The position numbers and the translations under genes are program-made. 34,974 bases of DNA from Candidatus Acutalibacter pullistercoris (GTDB lineage Bacteria; Bacillota; Clostridia; Oscillospirales; Acutalibacteraceae): NCBI GenBank assembly GCA_019115285.1, contig DXDU01000048.1, positions 1 to 34,974 on the forward strand, in the 5' to 3' direction. Shown here in pieces: positions 23,383 to 31,652 of the stretch; positions within the stretch are counted from its first letter, which is position 1; each line of letters starts with the position of its first letter. The notes under the pieces were generated by a model. The model worked only from the letters and a program-made list of their open reading frames with translations, did not search any database and had not been told where the DNA came from.

Positions 23383-24954
23383 TTATCCAAGAGACACACC
23401 GTTTACCATGTAGTGGGTGTAGGTGGTGCCATAGGGCTTGTAGAACAGATCCCAGCCGTAGGCATTGGTCTCCTCGGGGTCGCACACGTAGATCTTGCCG
23501 CCCTCGTTGATCTCCACCCAGCCGTGGGTGTCGTACTCCCAGCCCCATTCGTAGCCTGCGGTGACCGTGCCAGAGATGCCGGTAGCCTGGTAGCCCAGCC
23601 GCCGGGCCAGCATGGTGAACAGGGCAGCGAAGTTGTAGCAGTTGCCATAGTAGCCGTCGCTGATCATCCGCAGGGCGGAGTCGGCTTCCCAGTCAGTGGC
23701 GCCTTGGGGGATGTACACCAGGTTGTTCCGGTACTCGCAGTTGTTTACCACGAAGTAATAGAAGGTGCGCAGGTTCACAAACCGGGAGGCCTTGGGGTTA
23801 TAATAGAGGTTGACCAGGGTGGTGAGATAGCCGTCCAGCTTGGCGTTGCCGCTGGTGTACTGGCCCATGTCGTTGAAGTCCAGCACGCCGTTGGACTCGT
23901 TGCGCAGGTAGTAGCCGTCGCTGCCCACGCAGTAGAGCTGGCCCTGTTCCAGGTAGTAGCCGGGGGCCCGCTCGGCCTTGACTGGGGTGAAGGTGGACCA
24001 GATCTCGTCCCCCGTCTCGCTGACGGAGGGGGTGTGGGGCACAGAGGCCTCCATGATGTCGTAGTAGGCCCAGTGGGTGAGCTTCAGGTCGATGTACTGG
24101 AAGATCTTCCCGGCGGCGTCGATGGCGGCCTTGTCCGCGGAGCGGCCCAGCAGCCGGTTGAGGATGGTGATGGCCTGGGCACGGGTGACCTGGTCGTTGG
24201 GCCGCAGGGAGCCGTCCTCTCCGTAGCCGGAGAGCCAGCCCCGGTCTACGGCGTTGCACAGGGCGGCGTAGGCCCAGTGGTCGTTGTCCCCATCGGGGAA
24301 CAGAGCGGAGAGGTCCAGCTCCAGGCCTTCCTCGGCGGGGAGCACCCGGGAGAGGATGGTGACGAACTCCGCCCGGGTGATGTGCCGCCCAGGCAGGAAG
24401 GCCGCGCCGTCAGCGTAGCCCTTGATGAGCCCCATGGCCGCCATGGAGTTTACATACGTCTCGTACCAGGAGTTGGCGGGCACGTCCGGGAAGGTGGTGC
24501 CGTCCCCCGGGAGAGGGTCCACCAACAGGGTGTAGATCATTTTAGAGGCCTCGGCCCGGGTCATGCCGTCTTCGGCCCGGACCTTGTCCTCGTTGCCTTC
24601 GATGTAGATTACGTGCTCCTGGGTGTTAAAGCTGGGGAGCACAGGCTCTTCCTCATCGGGGGTCTCCTCATCAGGGGTCTCCTCATCAGGGGTCTCCTCA
24701 TCGGGGGTTTCCTCATCGGGGGTTTCCTCGCTGGGAGTTTCCTCGCTGGGAGTTTCCTCGCTGGGAGTTTCATCGCCGGCGAGAAGCTCCGGCTGGGCGG
24801 GGGTTTCCTCCTCCGGGATCTGGGGCTGGTCCGCCTCTAAAACAGTCTCCTCCACGGGGAGGGGAGAGGACTGGTTCTCCGCCGCCACGGCGGGCAGCGG
24901 CAGGGTGGCTGTGACCAGGGCCGCCAGGGCCAGGGCTAACAGTCTCTTTTTCAT
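23383..24954 (-). CDS. SLH-domain protein with transglutaminase-like domain (paralogue 1)
   Basis: 523 residues from ATG 24954 (AGAAGG upstream; a longer frame exists without it). Signal peptide about 1-25, then a Glu/Thr/Pro-rich repeat region (about 62-103, ETPSE/ETPDE units). Three SLH-like repeats follow, at about 118-175 (MTRAEASKMIYTLL), 180-235 (HITRAEFVTILSRVL) and 240-300 (VTRAQAITILNRLLG), each with a FPD or WAY motif. The C-terminal domain carries a transglutaminase-like triad: Cys439 in YGNCYNFAALF, His477 in DTHGWVE and Asp492 in VCDPEE. SLH repeats anchor proteins to secondary wall polymer. Crosslinking or peptidase activity is possible but unproven. It is paralogous to the next gene upstream. 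Confidence 0.92.
   Translation of the reverse strand: MKKRLLALALAALVTATLPLPAVAAENQSSPLPVEETVLEADQPQIPEEETPAQPELLAGDETPSEETPSEETPSEETPDEETPDEETPDEETPDEETPDEEEPVLPSFNTQEHVIYIEGNEDKVRAEDGMTRAEASKMIYTLLVDPLPGDGTTFPDVPANSWYETYVNSMAAMGLIKGYADGAAFLPGRHITRAEFVTILSRVLPAEEGLELDLSALFPDGDNDHWAYAALCNAVDRGWLSGYGEDGSLRPNDQVTRAQAITILNRLLGRSADKAAIDAAGKIFQYIDLKLTHWAYYDIMEASVPHTPSVSETGDEIWSTFTPVKAERAPGYYLEQGQLYCVGSDGYYLRNESNGVLDFNDMGQYTSGNAKLDGYLTTLVNLYYNPKASRFVNLRTFYYFVVNNCEYRNNLVYIPQGATDWEADSALRMISDGYYGNCYNFAALFTMLARRLGYQATGISGTVTAGYEWGWEYDTHGWVEINEGGKIYVCDPEETNAYGWDLFYKPYGTTYTHYMVNGVSLG
24646..24771. repeat. 15-bp tandem repeat coding for the ETPSE/ETPDE spacer
   Basis: About eight units of 15 bp, mostly GGGGTCTCCTCATCA or GGGAGTTTCCTCGCT on the plus strand, with two sub-families matching the PSEE and PDEE units. 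The unit length keeps the frame. Confidence 0.85.
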
Positions 24955-25015
24955 AAAAAATGACCTTCTTTCCGTGGGGTATGGGGAGGCGTCCACCTGA
25001 CCCACAACATCATCT

Positions 25016-25045
25016 ATTTTACCACGATGTTCCAGGTCAAGTCAA
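25016..25045 (-). promoter_or_regulatory. Promoter of SLH-transglutaminase gene 1
   Basis: Minus strand: -35 TTGACT (25045-25040), 18-bp spacer, -10 TAAAAT (25021-25016), about 61 bp before the start codon. Confidence 0.65.
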
Positions 25046-25133
25046 GAAAAACGGGCCCTCTCCCCGGGGCCGGAGCCAGGCTTTTTCTGGGAAAATGCCA
25101 AAACTCCCAACCGTTAGACGGGGGAAAGGGCCC
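25046..25133 (-). terminator. Long-range terminator after SLH-transglutaminase gene 2
   Basis: Arms containing GGGCCC plus CCCC (25053-25066) and GGGG plus GGGCCC (25120-25133) can pair around a ~50-base loop; on the minus strand they are followed by GTTTTTCTT. The tail sits against the next promoter. Confidence 0.5.
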
Positions 25134-25148
25134 TTTGGTGACGGGGGC

Positions 25149-26567
25149 TTACATTTTTTCTTCGCCGAAGACGAAATAGCGGGTGGGGGTGGCGCCGTAG
25201 GGCTGGTAGAACAGGTCCCAGGAAAGGTCCCGGTTGGCGGCGTAGACGCTCTCCACCTCGGCGTCGCACAGGTAGAGCTGGTCCCCCTCCTGGATCTCGC
25301 ACCAGCCGTGGACCACGGTGGAGCCGTTCAGGTCGGTGTAGAACTCCCCGGAGATGGCGCTGGCCTGGAAGCCCAGCTTTCTGGCCAGCATGGTGACCAT
25401 GGCGGCGTAGCTGTAGCAGTTGCCCATGTTCCCCGCCTGGAAGGCGGTAAGGGCCGCCTTCTCCTCCCACTGGGAAGAGCCCTCGGGGATCATGTCCGCG
25501 CCCCGGTAGCCGGCGTTGTCGCAGACATAGCGGTATACGGCTTCCAGGTTCTCTTTGGGGGCGGCCTGGGGGTCGGCGACTTCCAGGACAATGTCGGTCA
25601 GGTACTGGTCCAGTTCCTGGTCGCCGCTGGTGTAGCGCCCTGCCTCGTCGAAGGTGAGCACCCCCAGGGAGGCGTCCCGCAGGTAGAAGCCGTCCTCCCC
25701 CACGCAGTAGAGCTGGCCCTGTTCCAGGTAGCAGCCGGGGGCCCGCTGGGCCTGGGGTGGGTCAAACTCCGTCCAGGTCTCGGCCTCCCCCTGCTCAAAC
25801 TGGTGGGGAATGAAGGCCTCGGCGATGTCGAAATAGGCCCAGTGGTCCAGGGGCAGGTCCACAAACTGGAGGAGGGGCCCCTCCTGGGTGAGCAGGGCTT
25901 CGTCGGCGCCGCGGCCCAGCAGCCGGTTGAGCATGGCCACGGCCTGGGCCCTGGTCACCGGGGCGTTGGGCTGGAGGGTGCCGTCCTCAAAGCCGGAGAG
26001 CCAGCCCTGGTCCACGGCCTGGCACAGGGCAGCATAGGCCCAGTGGTCCTCCTCCACGTCGGGGAACTGGGCGGCCAGGTCCAGTTCAGACGGGGTTTCC
26101 TGGGGCAGGAGCCTGGAGAGGACCGCGGCGAACTCTCCCCGGGTGATGGGGCGCTGGGGCTGGAAGGAGCCGTCCTCGTAACCGGAGAGCGCGCCCAGGG
26201 TGGCCAGGGAGTTGACATAACTCTCATACCACTGGCCCGGCTCCACGTCGGAGAAGGTGTCTTCCTCCCCGGGGGCGGGGTCTTCCAGCAGGGTGTAGAG
26301 CATTTTGGCGGCCTCGGCCCGGGTCACGCTGTCGTCCGGGCGGACTTTGTCCTGGTGGCCCTCCAGGTAGACCACGTGCTCCTGGGTGTTAAGCACCGGC
26401 AGGTTTATAGGCTCCCCGGCGGCGGTCTCCGCCTGGGGGGCGGGGGTCAGGCCCCCCAAGGCCCGCTCCACCCCCAAGGACAGGGGGAGGAGCAGCAGCA
26501 AACAGCCCAAAACGCCTCGAAGCGCTTTGGGGAAAGAAGTGTCTTTGTTCCCGTTGGAAGCTGACAA
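25149..26567 (-). CDS. SLH-domain protein with transglutaminase-like domain (paralogue 2)
   Basis: 472 residues. The only usable start is a TTG at 26567 behind AAAGGTGATG; no ATG or GTG gives a complete signal sequence. The hydrophobic stretch at about 19-38 (LLLLLPLSLG) suits export. SLH-like units cover about 68-125 (VTRAEAAKMLYTLL), 130-185 (ITRGEFAAVLSRLL) and 190-250 (VTRAQAVAMLNRLLG). The transglutaminase-like triad is Cys384 in MGNCYSYAAM, His420 in VVHGWCE and Asp435 in YLCDAE. It shares strong similarity with the 23383-24954 protein throughout, including APG(Y/C)YLEQGQLYCVG before the catalytic part, but lacks the ETPDE spacer. Tandem duplication is the simplest origin. Confidence 0.9.
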   Translation of the reverse strand: MSASNGNKDTSFPKALRGVLGCLLLLLPLSLGVERALGGLTPAPQAETAAGEPINLPVLNTQEHVVYLEGHQDKVRPDDSVTRAEAAKMLYTLLEDPAPGEEDTFSDVEPGQWYESYVNSLATLGALSGYEDGSFQPQRPITRGEFAAVLSRLLPQETPSELDLAAQFPDVEEDHWAYAALCQAVDQGWLSGFEDGTLQPNAPVTRAQAVAMLNRLLGRGADEALLTQEGPLLQFVDLPLDHWAYFDIAEAFIPHQFEQGEAETWTEFDPPQAQRAPGCYLEQGQLYCVGEDGFYLRDASLGVLTFDEAGRYTSGDQELDQYLTDIVLEVADPQAAPKENLEAVYRYVCDNAGYRGADMIPEGSSQWEEKAALTAFQAGNMGNCYSYAAMVTMLARKLGFQASAISGEFYTDLNGSTVVHGWCEIQEGDQLYLCDAEVESVYAANRDLSWDLFYQPYGATPTRYFVFGEEKM

Positions 26568-26626
26568 AAAAGATCATCACCTTTTTGAGAAAACTGCGGG
26601 CTGATTCTGGCAAAACAAACCGCTTT

Positions 26627-26655
26627 ATTATACCACGGCGGGGGAGAAGGGTTAA
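26627..26655 (-). promoter_or_regulatory. Promoter of SLH-transglutaminase gene 2
   Basis: Minus strand: -35 TTAACC (26655-26650), 17-bp spacer, -10 TATAAT (26632-26627), 60 bp upstream of the TTG start. Confidence 0.65.
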
Positions 26656-26689
26656 CGAGGCTGGGGGGAAGGCGGAGGAAGTTTTGAGG

Positions 26690-26728
26690 GAAAACGCAGC
26701 GAACCGGGAGCATTGCCCGGCTCCCGGT
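26690..26728 (-). terminator. Probable terminator of recG
   Basis: Arms ACCGGGAGC (26703-26711) and GCTCCCGGT (26720-26728), 8-base loop. On the minus strand it is followed by a weak TCGCTGCGTTTTCC tail. Confidence 0.6.
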
Positions 26729-26746
26729 CCTTTTAAAGGGGCTTGT

Positions 26747-28786
26747 TTACAGCACCACGCCCTCGCCGCCGGTTTTGTGGAACAGCCGGCGGATCTCCCC
26801 ACGGAGGCCGGCAGCTTCCCGGCTTTCCAGCAGGCCGGAGGAGAACAGCTCTTTGGCGCAGGCCTGGGCTTGGCGGAGCACCTCCAGGTCCCCAGAGAGG
26901 TCGGCGATTTTCAGCTGGGGCAGGCCGTGCTGGCGGCTGCCGAAGAAGTCGCCGGGGCCCCGGAGCTTCAAGTCCGCGTCGGCGATCTGGAAGCCGTCGC
27001 TGGTGTCCCGGAAGAGCTTTAAGCGCTTGAGGGTCTCTTGGTTCTGGGCGGGGGTGACCAGGATGCAGGTGGACTGATACTGCCCCCGGCCCACCCGGCC
27101 TCGGAGCTGGTGGAGCTGGGAGAGGCCATAGCGCTCGGCGTTCTCGATGAGCATGATCACGGCGTTGGGCACGTCCACTCCCACTTCCACCACGGTGGTG
27201 GACACCAACAGCTTTGTCTCCCCCCGGGAGAAGGCGTTCATGACGGCCTCTTTCTCCTGGGCTTTCAGCTTCCCGTGGAGGACCCCCACCGGCGTGCCGG
27301 GGAAGGACTTGCGCACCAGGGCGGCGTACTCCTCCACGCTCTCCAGGCCGCTGTCGTCCTCCTCGATGAGGGGGCAGATGAGATAGGCCTGGCGGCCCTG
27401 GTCCAGGTGCTTTTGGATGTACCCGAAGGCCCGCTGGCGCTTGGCCGGGTCGATGAGGTAGGTCTCGATCTTCTGCCGGCCGGGGGGCAGCTCGTCTAAG
27501 ATGGAGATGTCCAGGTCCCCGTAGATCATCAAAGCCAATGTTCGGGGGATGGGGGTGGCGCTCATGACCAGCAGGTGGGGAGAGGTCCCCTTCTGGGCCA
27601 GGGCGGAGCGCTGGTTCACCCCAAAGCGGTGCTGCTCATCGGTGATGACCAGGCCCAGGTTCTGGAACTCCACCTGATCTCCCAGCAGGGCGTGGGTGCC
27701 GATGACCAGCTGGATGCGGCCGTCGGCCAGGGCCTGGTAGATTTTTTTCTTCTCCGCCGCCTTGACGGACCCGGTGAGCAGGGCAACGGGGATGTGGGCG
27801 GGCTCAAGCAGCTGGGACAGGGACTGGTAGTGCTGGGCGGCCAGGATCTCCGTGGGGGCCATGAGGGCCGCCTGGGCCCCGGTCTGGATCACCGCCCAGC
27901 ACAGGGCGGCGGCCACGGCGGTCTTGCCGCTGCCCACGTCCCCTTGGATGAGGCGGTTCATGGGGCTGTCCCCGGCCATGTCGGCGATGGATTCCCCGAT
28001 GGCCCGCCTCTGGGCGCCGGTGAGCCGGAAGGGCAGCAGGTCCTCAAATTCCTGTGGGAAGCGGTTGGGCAGGGGGTGGGCGTTTCTGGTGCGCCGCCCC
28101 TTTTTGATGGCCATGAGCCCCAGTTGCAGCACCAGGAACTCCTCGAAGATCAGCCGGCGCCTGGCGATGTCCAGGTCCCCGGAGGACCGGGGGAAGTGGA
28201 TGTTCTCCAGGGCGTAGCCCAGGTGGCACAGCTGGTGCTCCTCCCGGACGGCCTGGGGGAGGGGATCGTGGACGGTCTGGGGCAGCAGCTCCAGGGCCGA
28301 CCGGACGGCGGCGGAGATCATCCGGGAGGTGAGCCCGGCGGTAGCGGGGTACACAGGCACCACCGCCAGGGCCTTGCCCTCCGGCAAAAACTCGGGGGAG
28401 CTCATCTCCCGGCGCAGCAGGGTGCCGGTGACCTTGCCCCGGAACAGGTAGGTCTCTCCCTCCCGGAGGAGGGTGGGGATGTACCGGTTGTTGAAGAAGG
28501 TGAGGGCCAGGTCCGTGTCCCCGTCGGTGACCTTCAGCTTGTAGAGGGTCATGCCCTTGCGGATCCTGGTCTCGCTGGGGGTGTGGAGCACAGTGCCCCG
28601 GATGACCGATACCTCTCCCAGGGGGGCGGCGGCGATGGGGACCTGGACGCTCCAGTCCTCGTAGGTTCGGGGGTACAGCCGCAGCAGGTCCCCTGCGGTG
28701 GGGGCCCCCAGCTTCCGGTAGAGGGGGGCCCGTTTCGGCCCCACGCCCTTTAGTTTTTGGATGTCCATCTCGAACAGGGAACTCAC
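26747..28786 (-). CDS. recG: ATP-dependent DNA helicase RecG
   Basis: 679 residues from GTG 28786, which sits 7 bases after AAAGGAGG; an ATG seven codons downstream is the alternative. RecG regresses stalled forks and processes branched DNA. An N-terminal wedge/OB-fold region (about 60-160) is followed by helicase domain 1 with P-loop GDVGSGKT (about 282-289), DEQH box (about 382-385) in DEQHRFGVNQR and MSATPIPRT, then helicase domain 2 with VVEVGVDVPNA and QLRGRVGRG. Length and motif order are normal. The gene follows fakA, an order also seen in Bacillus (yloV ... recG), but a terminator lies in between. Confidence 0.97.
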   Translation of the reverse strand: MSSLFEMDIQKLKGVGPKRAPLYRKLGAPTAGDLLRLYPRTYEDWSVQVPIAAAPLGEVSVIRGTVLHTPSETRIRKGMTLYKLKVTDGDTDLALTFFNNRYIPTLLREGETYLFRGKVTGTLLRREMSSPEFLPEGKALAVVPVYPATAGLTSRMISAAVRSALELLPQTVHDPLPQAVREEHQLCHLGYALENIHFPRSSGDLDIARRRLIFEEFLVLQLGLMAIKKGRRTRNAHPLPNRFPQEFEDLLPFRLTGAQRRAIGESIADMAGDSPMNRLIQGDVGSGKTAVAAALCWAVIQTGAQAALMAPTEILAAQHYQSLSQLLEPAHIPVALLTGSVKAAEKKKIYQALADGRIQLVIGTHALLGDQVEFQNLGLVITDEQHRFGVNQRSALAQKGTSPHLLVMSATPIPRTLALMIYGDLDISILDELPPGRQKIETYLIDPAKRQRAFGYIQKHLDQGRQAYLICPLIEEDDSGLESVEEYAALVRKSFPGTPVGVLHGKLKAQEKEAVMNAFSRGETKLLVSTTVVEVGVDVPNAVIMLIENAERYGLSQLHQLRGRVGRGQYQSTCILVTPAQNQETLKRLKLFRDTSDGFQIADADLKLRGPGDFFGSRQHGLPQLKIADLSGDLEVLRQAQACAKELFSSGLLESREAAGLRGEIRRLFHKTGGEGVVL

Positions 28787-28810
28787 AGGTCCGCCTCCTT
28801 TCCTCCGCTG

Positions 28811-28844
28811 ACAAAAAGAAACCTTTCCCGAGAGAAAGGTTTCT
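28811..28844 (-). terminator. Terminator of fakA
   Basis: Perfect 11-bp arms AGAAACCTTTC and GAAAGGTTTCT with a 6-base loop, followed on the minus strand by TTTTGTC. It lies between fakA and recG; recG may be read by read-through or from a promoter inside fakA. Confidence 0.85.
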
Positions 28845-28867
28845 CGCTGTTTGGCTTTCTGGGAGGG

Positions 28868-30556
28868 TCACTCCACGGAAATGATAAAGTAGTACACAGG
28901 CTGGCCGCCTTCCACCAGGGTGATCTCCACGTCGGAGGAGATCTTGCCAGAGAGGATGCGCTTGGCCTCCTCGGCCTGCTCCTGGGTGATGCCCTCGCCG
29001 TAGATGAGGGTGATGAAGGAGGTGTGCTTGTGGGTGAAGGACCGGGCCACCCGGACACAGGCGGACACAGGGTCTTTCTCGATGTACTCAAGCTTCCCGT
29101 TCTTCAGGCCCAGGATGTCCCCGTGGCGGATGTTGTGGCCGTCGAACTCGGAGTCTCTGGCGGCGAAGGTGACAAGGCCGGTGTCCACGTTGCCGGCGGC
29201 CTCCATCATGGCCTCCTTGTTCTCCTCGGCGGAGGCGTCGGGGTCGAAGGCCAGCATGGCGGACAGGCCCTGGGGGATGGTGCGGGTGGGCAGCACGATG
29301 ACCTCCCGGTCGGTGGCCAGGGGGATGGTCTGCTCCGCGGCCAGGATGATGTTCTTGTTGTTGGGCAGGACGAAGACTTTCTTCGCCGGGGTGGCCAGCA
29401 CGGCCTCTAAAATGTCCTCGGTGCTGGGGTTCATGGTCTGGCCGCCGCTGACCACATTGGCGCAGCCCAGGTCGGTGAACAGGCTCTTCAGGCCGTCGCC
29501 GGCAGCCACGGAGATGAAGCCCAGTTCCTCGGTGGGAGCCTGGGGCTCCAGGGCTTTCTTCTCTTCTTTGGCGGCGGGCTGGGCGGCTTTCTGGGCCTGG
29601 TTTTCCTCGGCGGCTTTCCTGTGCTGCTCCTTCATGTTCTCAATCTTTACGGTGAGGAGCTGGCCGTACTGCAGGGCGGCCTGGAGGGCGTCGCCGGGGT
29701 TCTCTGTATGCACATGGGTCTTGATGATCTCGTCGTCATCCACCACCACCACGCAGTCGCCGATGGTCTCCAGGAACAGCCGCAGGTCCAGGGGATCTTT
29801 CTGGATCTCGGGGTCACGGCCCACCACGAACTCGGTGCAGTAGGTGAAGTTGATCTCGCTGTCGAACTCCGCCGCCACGTTCCGGAAGAACTCGGCGGTC
29901 TCCTGGGCCTTCTCCTCCTCGGAGAGGCCGGACTCGATGATGATGCCGCCCCGGAACACGCTGAGCATGCCCTCGAAGATGAGCAGCACGCCCTGGCCGC
30001 CGGCGTCCACCACTCCGGCCCGCTTGAGCACGGGCAGCAGCTCGGGGGTCTGCTCCAATGCCTCGGCGGCGCCGATGCAGGCGGCGTCCCACACGGCCAC
30101 AGGGTCGTCGGAGCCGTTCTCCAGGGCCTCCCTGGCCCGCTCCGCGGCCACCCGGGCCACGGTGAGCATGGTGCCCTCGGTGGGCTTCATCACAGCCTTG
30201 TAGGCCTCGTCCACGCCGATGTCCAGGGCGTCTACCAGGTCCTGGGCGGAGGCTTCGTCCTTGCCCTCCAGGCCTTTGGCGATCCCCCGGAACAGCAGGG
30301 ACAGGATGACGCCGGAGTTGCCCCGGGCTCCCCGGAGCATGAGGGAGGCGGCCTTTTTGGCCACCGCCCCGGCGGGGGCGTCGTCGTCGAAGGCTGGCAG
30401 CTCGCTGGCGGCAGCGCCTATGGTCATGGACATGTTGGTGCCGGTGTCCCCATCGGGCACGGGGAAGATGTTCATGTCGTTGACCTGCTTCTTGTGTTTC
30501 GCGATGTTGTTGGAACCGGAAATGATGGCGTTCTTCAGCTGGCTGCCTAAAATCAT
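28868..30556 (-). CDS. fakA: DhaL/DegV-like fatty-acid kinase protein (FakA/YloV)
   Basis: 562 residues from ATG 30556 behind AAGGATG; the frame continues upstream without a site. The N-terminal DhaL (Dak2) domain shows NIFPVPDGDTGTNMSMT (about 28-44), which holds the metal-binding aspartates of the kinase, and GARGNSGVILSLLFRG (about 79-94). The C-terminal half is the conserved YloV domain that works with fatty-acid-binding FakB (DegV) proteins; together they phosphorylate exogenous fatty acids. An Ala/Glu/Lys-rich linker lies near 330-360. The usual upstream partner yloU (Asp23 family) is not here; ymdB occupies that side. It has its own promoter and terminator. Confidence 0.9.
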   Translation of the reverse strand: MILGSQLKNAIISGSNNIAKHKKQVNDMNIFPVPDGDTGTNMSMTIGAAASELPAFDDDAPAGAVAKKAASLMLRGARGNSGVILSLLFRGIAKGLEGKDEASAQDLVDALDIGVDEAYKAVMKPTEGTMLTVARVAAERAREALENGSDDPVAVWDAACIGAAEALEQTPELLPVLKRAGVVDAGGQGVLLIFEGMLSVFRGGIIIESGLSEEEKAQETAEFFRNVAAEFDSEINFTYCTEFVVGRDPEIQKDPLDLRLFLETIGDCVVVVDDDEIIKTHVHTENPGDALQAALQYGQLLTVKIENMKEQHRKAAEENQAQKAAQPAAKEEKKALEPQAPTEELGFISVAAGDGLKSLFTDLGCANVVSGGQTMNPSTEDILEAVLATPAKKVFVLPNNKNIILAAEQTIPLATDREVIVLPTRTIPQGLSAMLAFDPDASAEENKEAMMEAAGNVDTGLVTFAARDSEFDGHNIRHGDILGLKNGKLEYIEKDPVSACVRVARSFTHKHTSFITLIYGEGITQEQAEEAKRILSGKISSDVEITLVEGGQPVYYFIISVE

Positions 30557-30629
30557 GGGGTACACATCCTTAGTTTCTAAAAATGGACCGGGCCCGAAAA
30601 CAGGGGCCGGAAGGACACACCTTTTACCT

Positions 30630-30658
30630 ATTGTAGCACAGCACGGTAAAAAATACAA
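30630..30658 (-). promoter_or_regulatory. Promoter of fakA
   Basis: Minus strand: -35 TTGTAT (30658-30653), 17-bp spacer, -10 TACAAT (30635-30630), 74 bp before the start. Confidence 0.75.
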
Positions 30659-30698
30659 TCATCGCCTGGGATTTTTTGAATTTTTTGTGAAGCCCAGG

Positions 30699-30723
30699 AA
30701 AAAAGGCGCCCCAGCGGGGCGCC
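30699..30723 (-). terminator. Terminator of ymdB
   Basis: Perfect 8-bp arms GGCGCCCC and GGGGCGCC with a 3-base loop, followed by TTTTTTCC on the minus strand, 9 bp after the stop. Confidence 0.9.
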
Positions 30724-30731
30724 TGGCGTGC

Positions 30732-31505
30732 TCATGTCAGGGTCATCTGCTCCACGCCGGTGCAAAGGCCGGTCTTCTCGTCGCAGGAGAAGAGGACGCA
30801 GTCCATTTTACAGGGGCCTTTGGCCAGGTCGAACCGGGCGGGCATTTTTGTCTTCAGCTTGCCGATGATGATCTCCGGCTTGACCCCCAGCACCGAGTCG
30901 ATGACGCCGGTCATGCCGGCGTCGGTGAGGTAGCCGGTGCCCTGGGGCAGGATTGCCGCGTCGGCGGTGGGCACGTGGGTGTGGGTGCCGAACAGGGCGG
31001 TGACTCTCCCGTCGGCGTAAAAGCCCAGGGCCCGCTTCTCCCCGGTGGCCTCGGCGTGGAAGTCCACGATCTTCACCCGGGGCAGGTCCGGATTGGAGAG
31101 GAGCTGGTCCAAGGTCTCGAAGGGGCAGCGCAGGCTCTCCAGGTACACGGTGCCCATCAGGTTGATCACCGCCACCCGCACCCGGCCCAGGTCCGCCACG
31201 CACAGGCCCCGGCCCGGGGCGGCGCTGGGGAAGTTTGCCGGGCGCAGCAGTGTCTCGCAGTCGTCGTAGAGCTCGTAGCTCTCCTTCCTGCGGAAGCTGT
31301 GGTTGCCGGTGGTGATCACGTCCACGCCGCTTTGGAACAGGTACTCCGCGGAGGCGGGGGTGATGCCGTTGCCGTCGGCGGAGTTCTCCCCGTTGGCGAT
31401 GACCAGGTCGATGGCCTTGGTCTTTTTCAGGGCGGGCAGGCGGCTGCGCAGGAACTGGCAGCCGATGCTGCCCACCACGTCGCCGATGCACAGGATGTGA
31501 AGCAT
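30732..31505 (-). CDS. ymdB: YmdB-type metallophosphoesterase
   Basis: 257 residues, the usual size for the TIGR00282 family. YmdB in Bacillus is a 2',3'-cyclic-nucleotide phosphodiesterase that affects biofilm formation and motility decisions. Dinuclear metal-site motifs are GDVVGS (8-13), NGENSADGNGIT (about 39-50), GNHSFRRKE (the usual pattern is GNHxWD, so this is a variant) and HAEATGEKRALG with GTHTHVPTAD near 175-185. The ATG at 31505 lies after AAAAGGAGAAATG. It is downstream of rny as in Bacillus; a GC-rich hairpin-forming gap of 181 bp separates them here. Confidence 0.94.
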   Translation of the reverse strand: MLHILCIGDVVGSIGCQFLRSRLPALKKTKAIDLVIANGENSADGNGITPASAEYLFQSGVDVITTGNHSFRRKESYELYDDCETLLRPANFPSAAPGRGLCVADLGRVRVAVINLMGTVYLESLRCPFETLDQLLSNPDLPRVKIVDFHAEATGEKRALGFYADGRVTALFGTHTHVPTADAAILPQGTGYLTDAGMTGVIDSVLGVKPEIIIGKLKTKMPARFDLAKGPCKMDCVLFSCDEKTGLCTGVEQMTLT

Positions 31506-31537
31506 GGGTCATTTCTCCTTTTCCGGCGGGGGCGGGA

Positions 31538-31625
31538 GGGGGACTCCCCGCCCGGCGGGGCCGGGCGCCCCAGGGCCTGGGGGCCTGGGGCAGGCCGCGC
31601 CAGGGGCGCGGCCGGGGAGTCCCCC
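31538..31625. repeat. Large GC-rich inverted repeat between rny and ymdB
   Basis: 13-bp perfect arms (GGGGGACTCCCCG at 31538-31550 and its complement at 31613-31625) enclose 62 bases with further GC-rich self-complementary parts. The stretch is almost purely G and C and codes for nothing. It may form a stable RNA structure between the two messages. Confidence 0.65.
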
Positions 31626-31652
31626 GGGCTGGCCGCCTTCGCCAAACAAACC

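Noticed and set aside
24646-24771. Regular short repeat resembling a CRISPR array
   Set aside because: The units are 15 bp, directly adjacent without spacers, and encode an in-frame protein repeat.
23371-26564. Long plus-strand open frames over both SLH-transglutaminase genes
   Set aside because: They mirror the minus-strand genes, which carry signal sequences, SLH repeats and catalytic triads; the plus frames show only low-complexity Gly/Val/Leu sequence.
27575-28753. 392-codon plus-strand frame over recG
   Set aside because: It is a shadow of recG, without start signal or recognisable domains.
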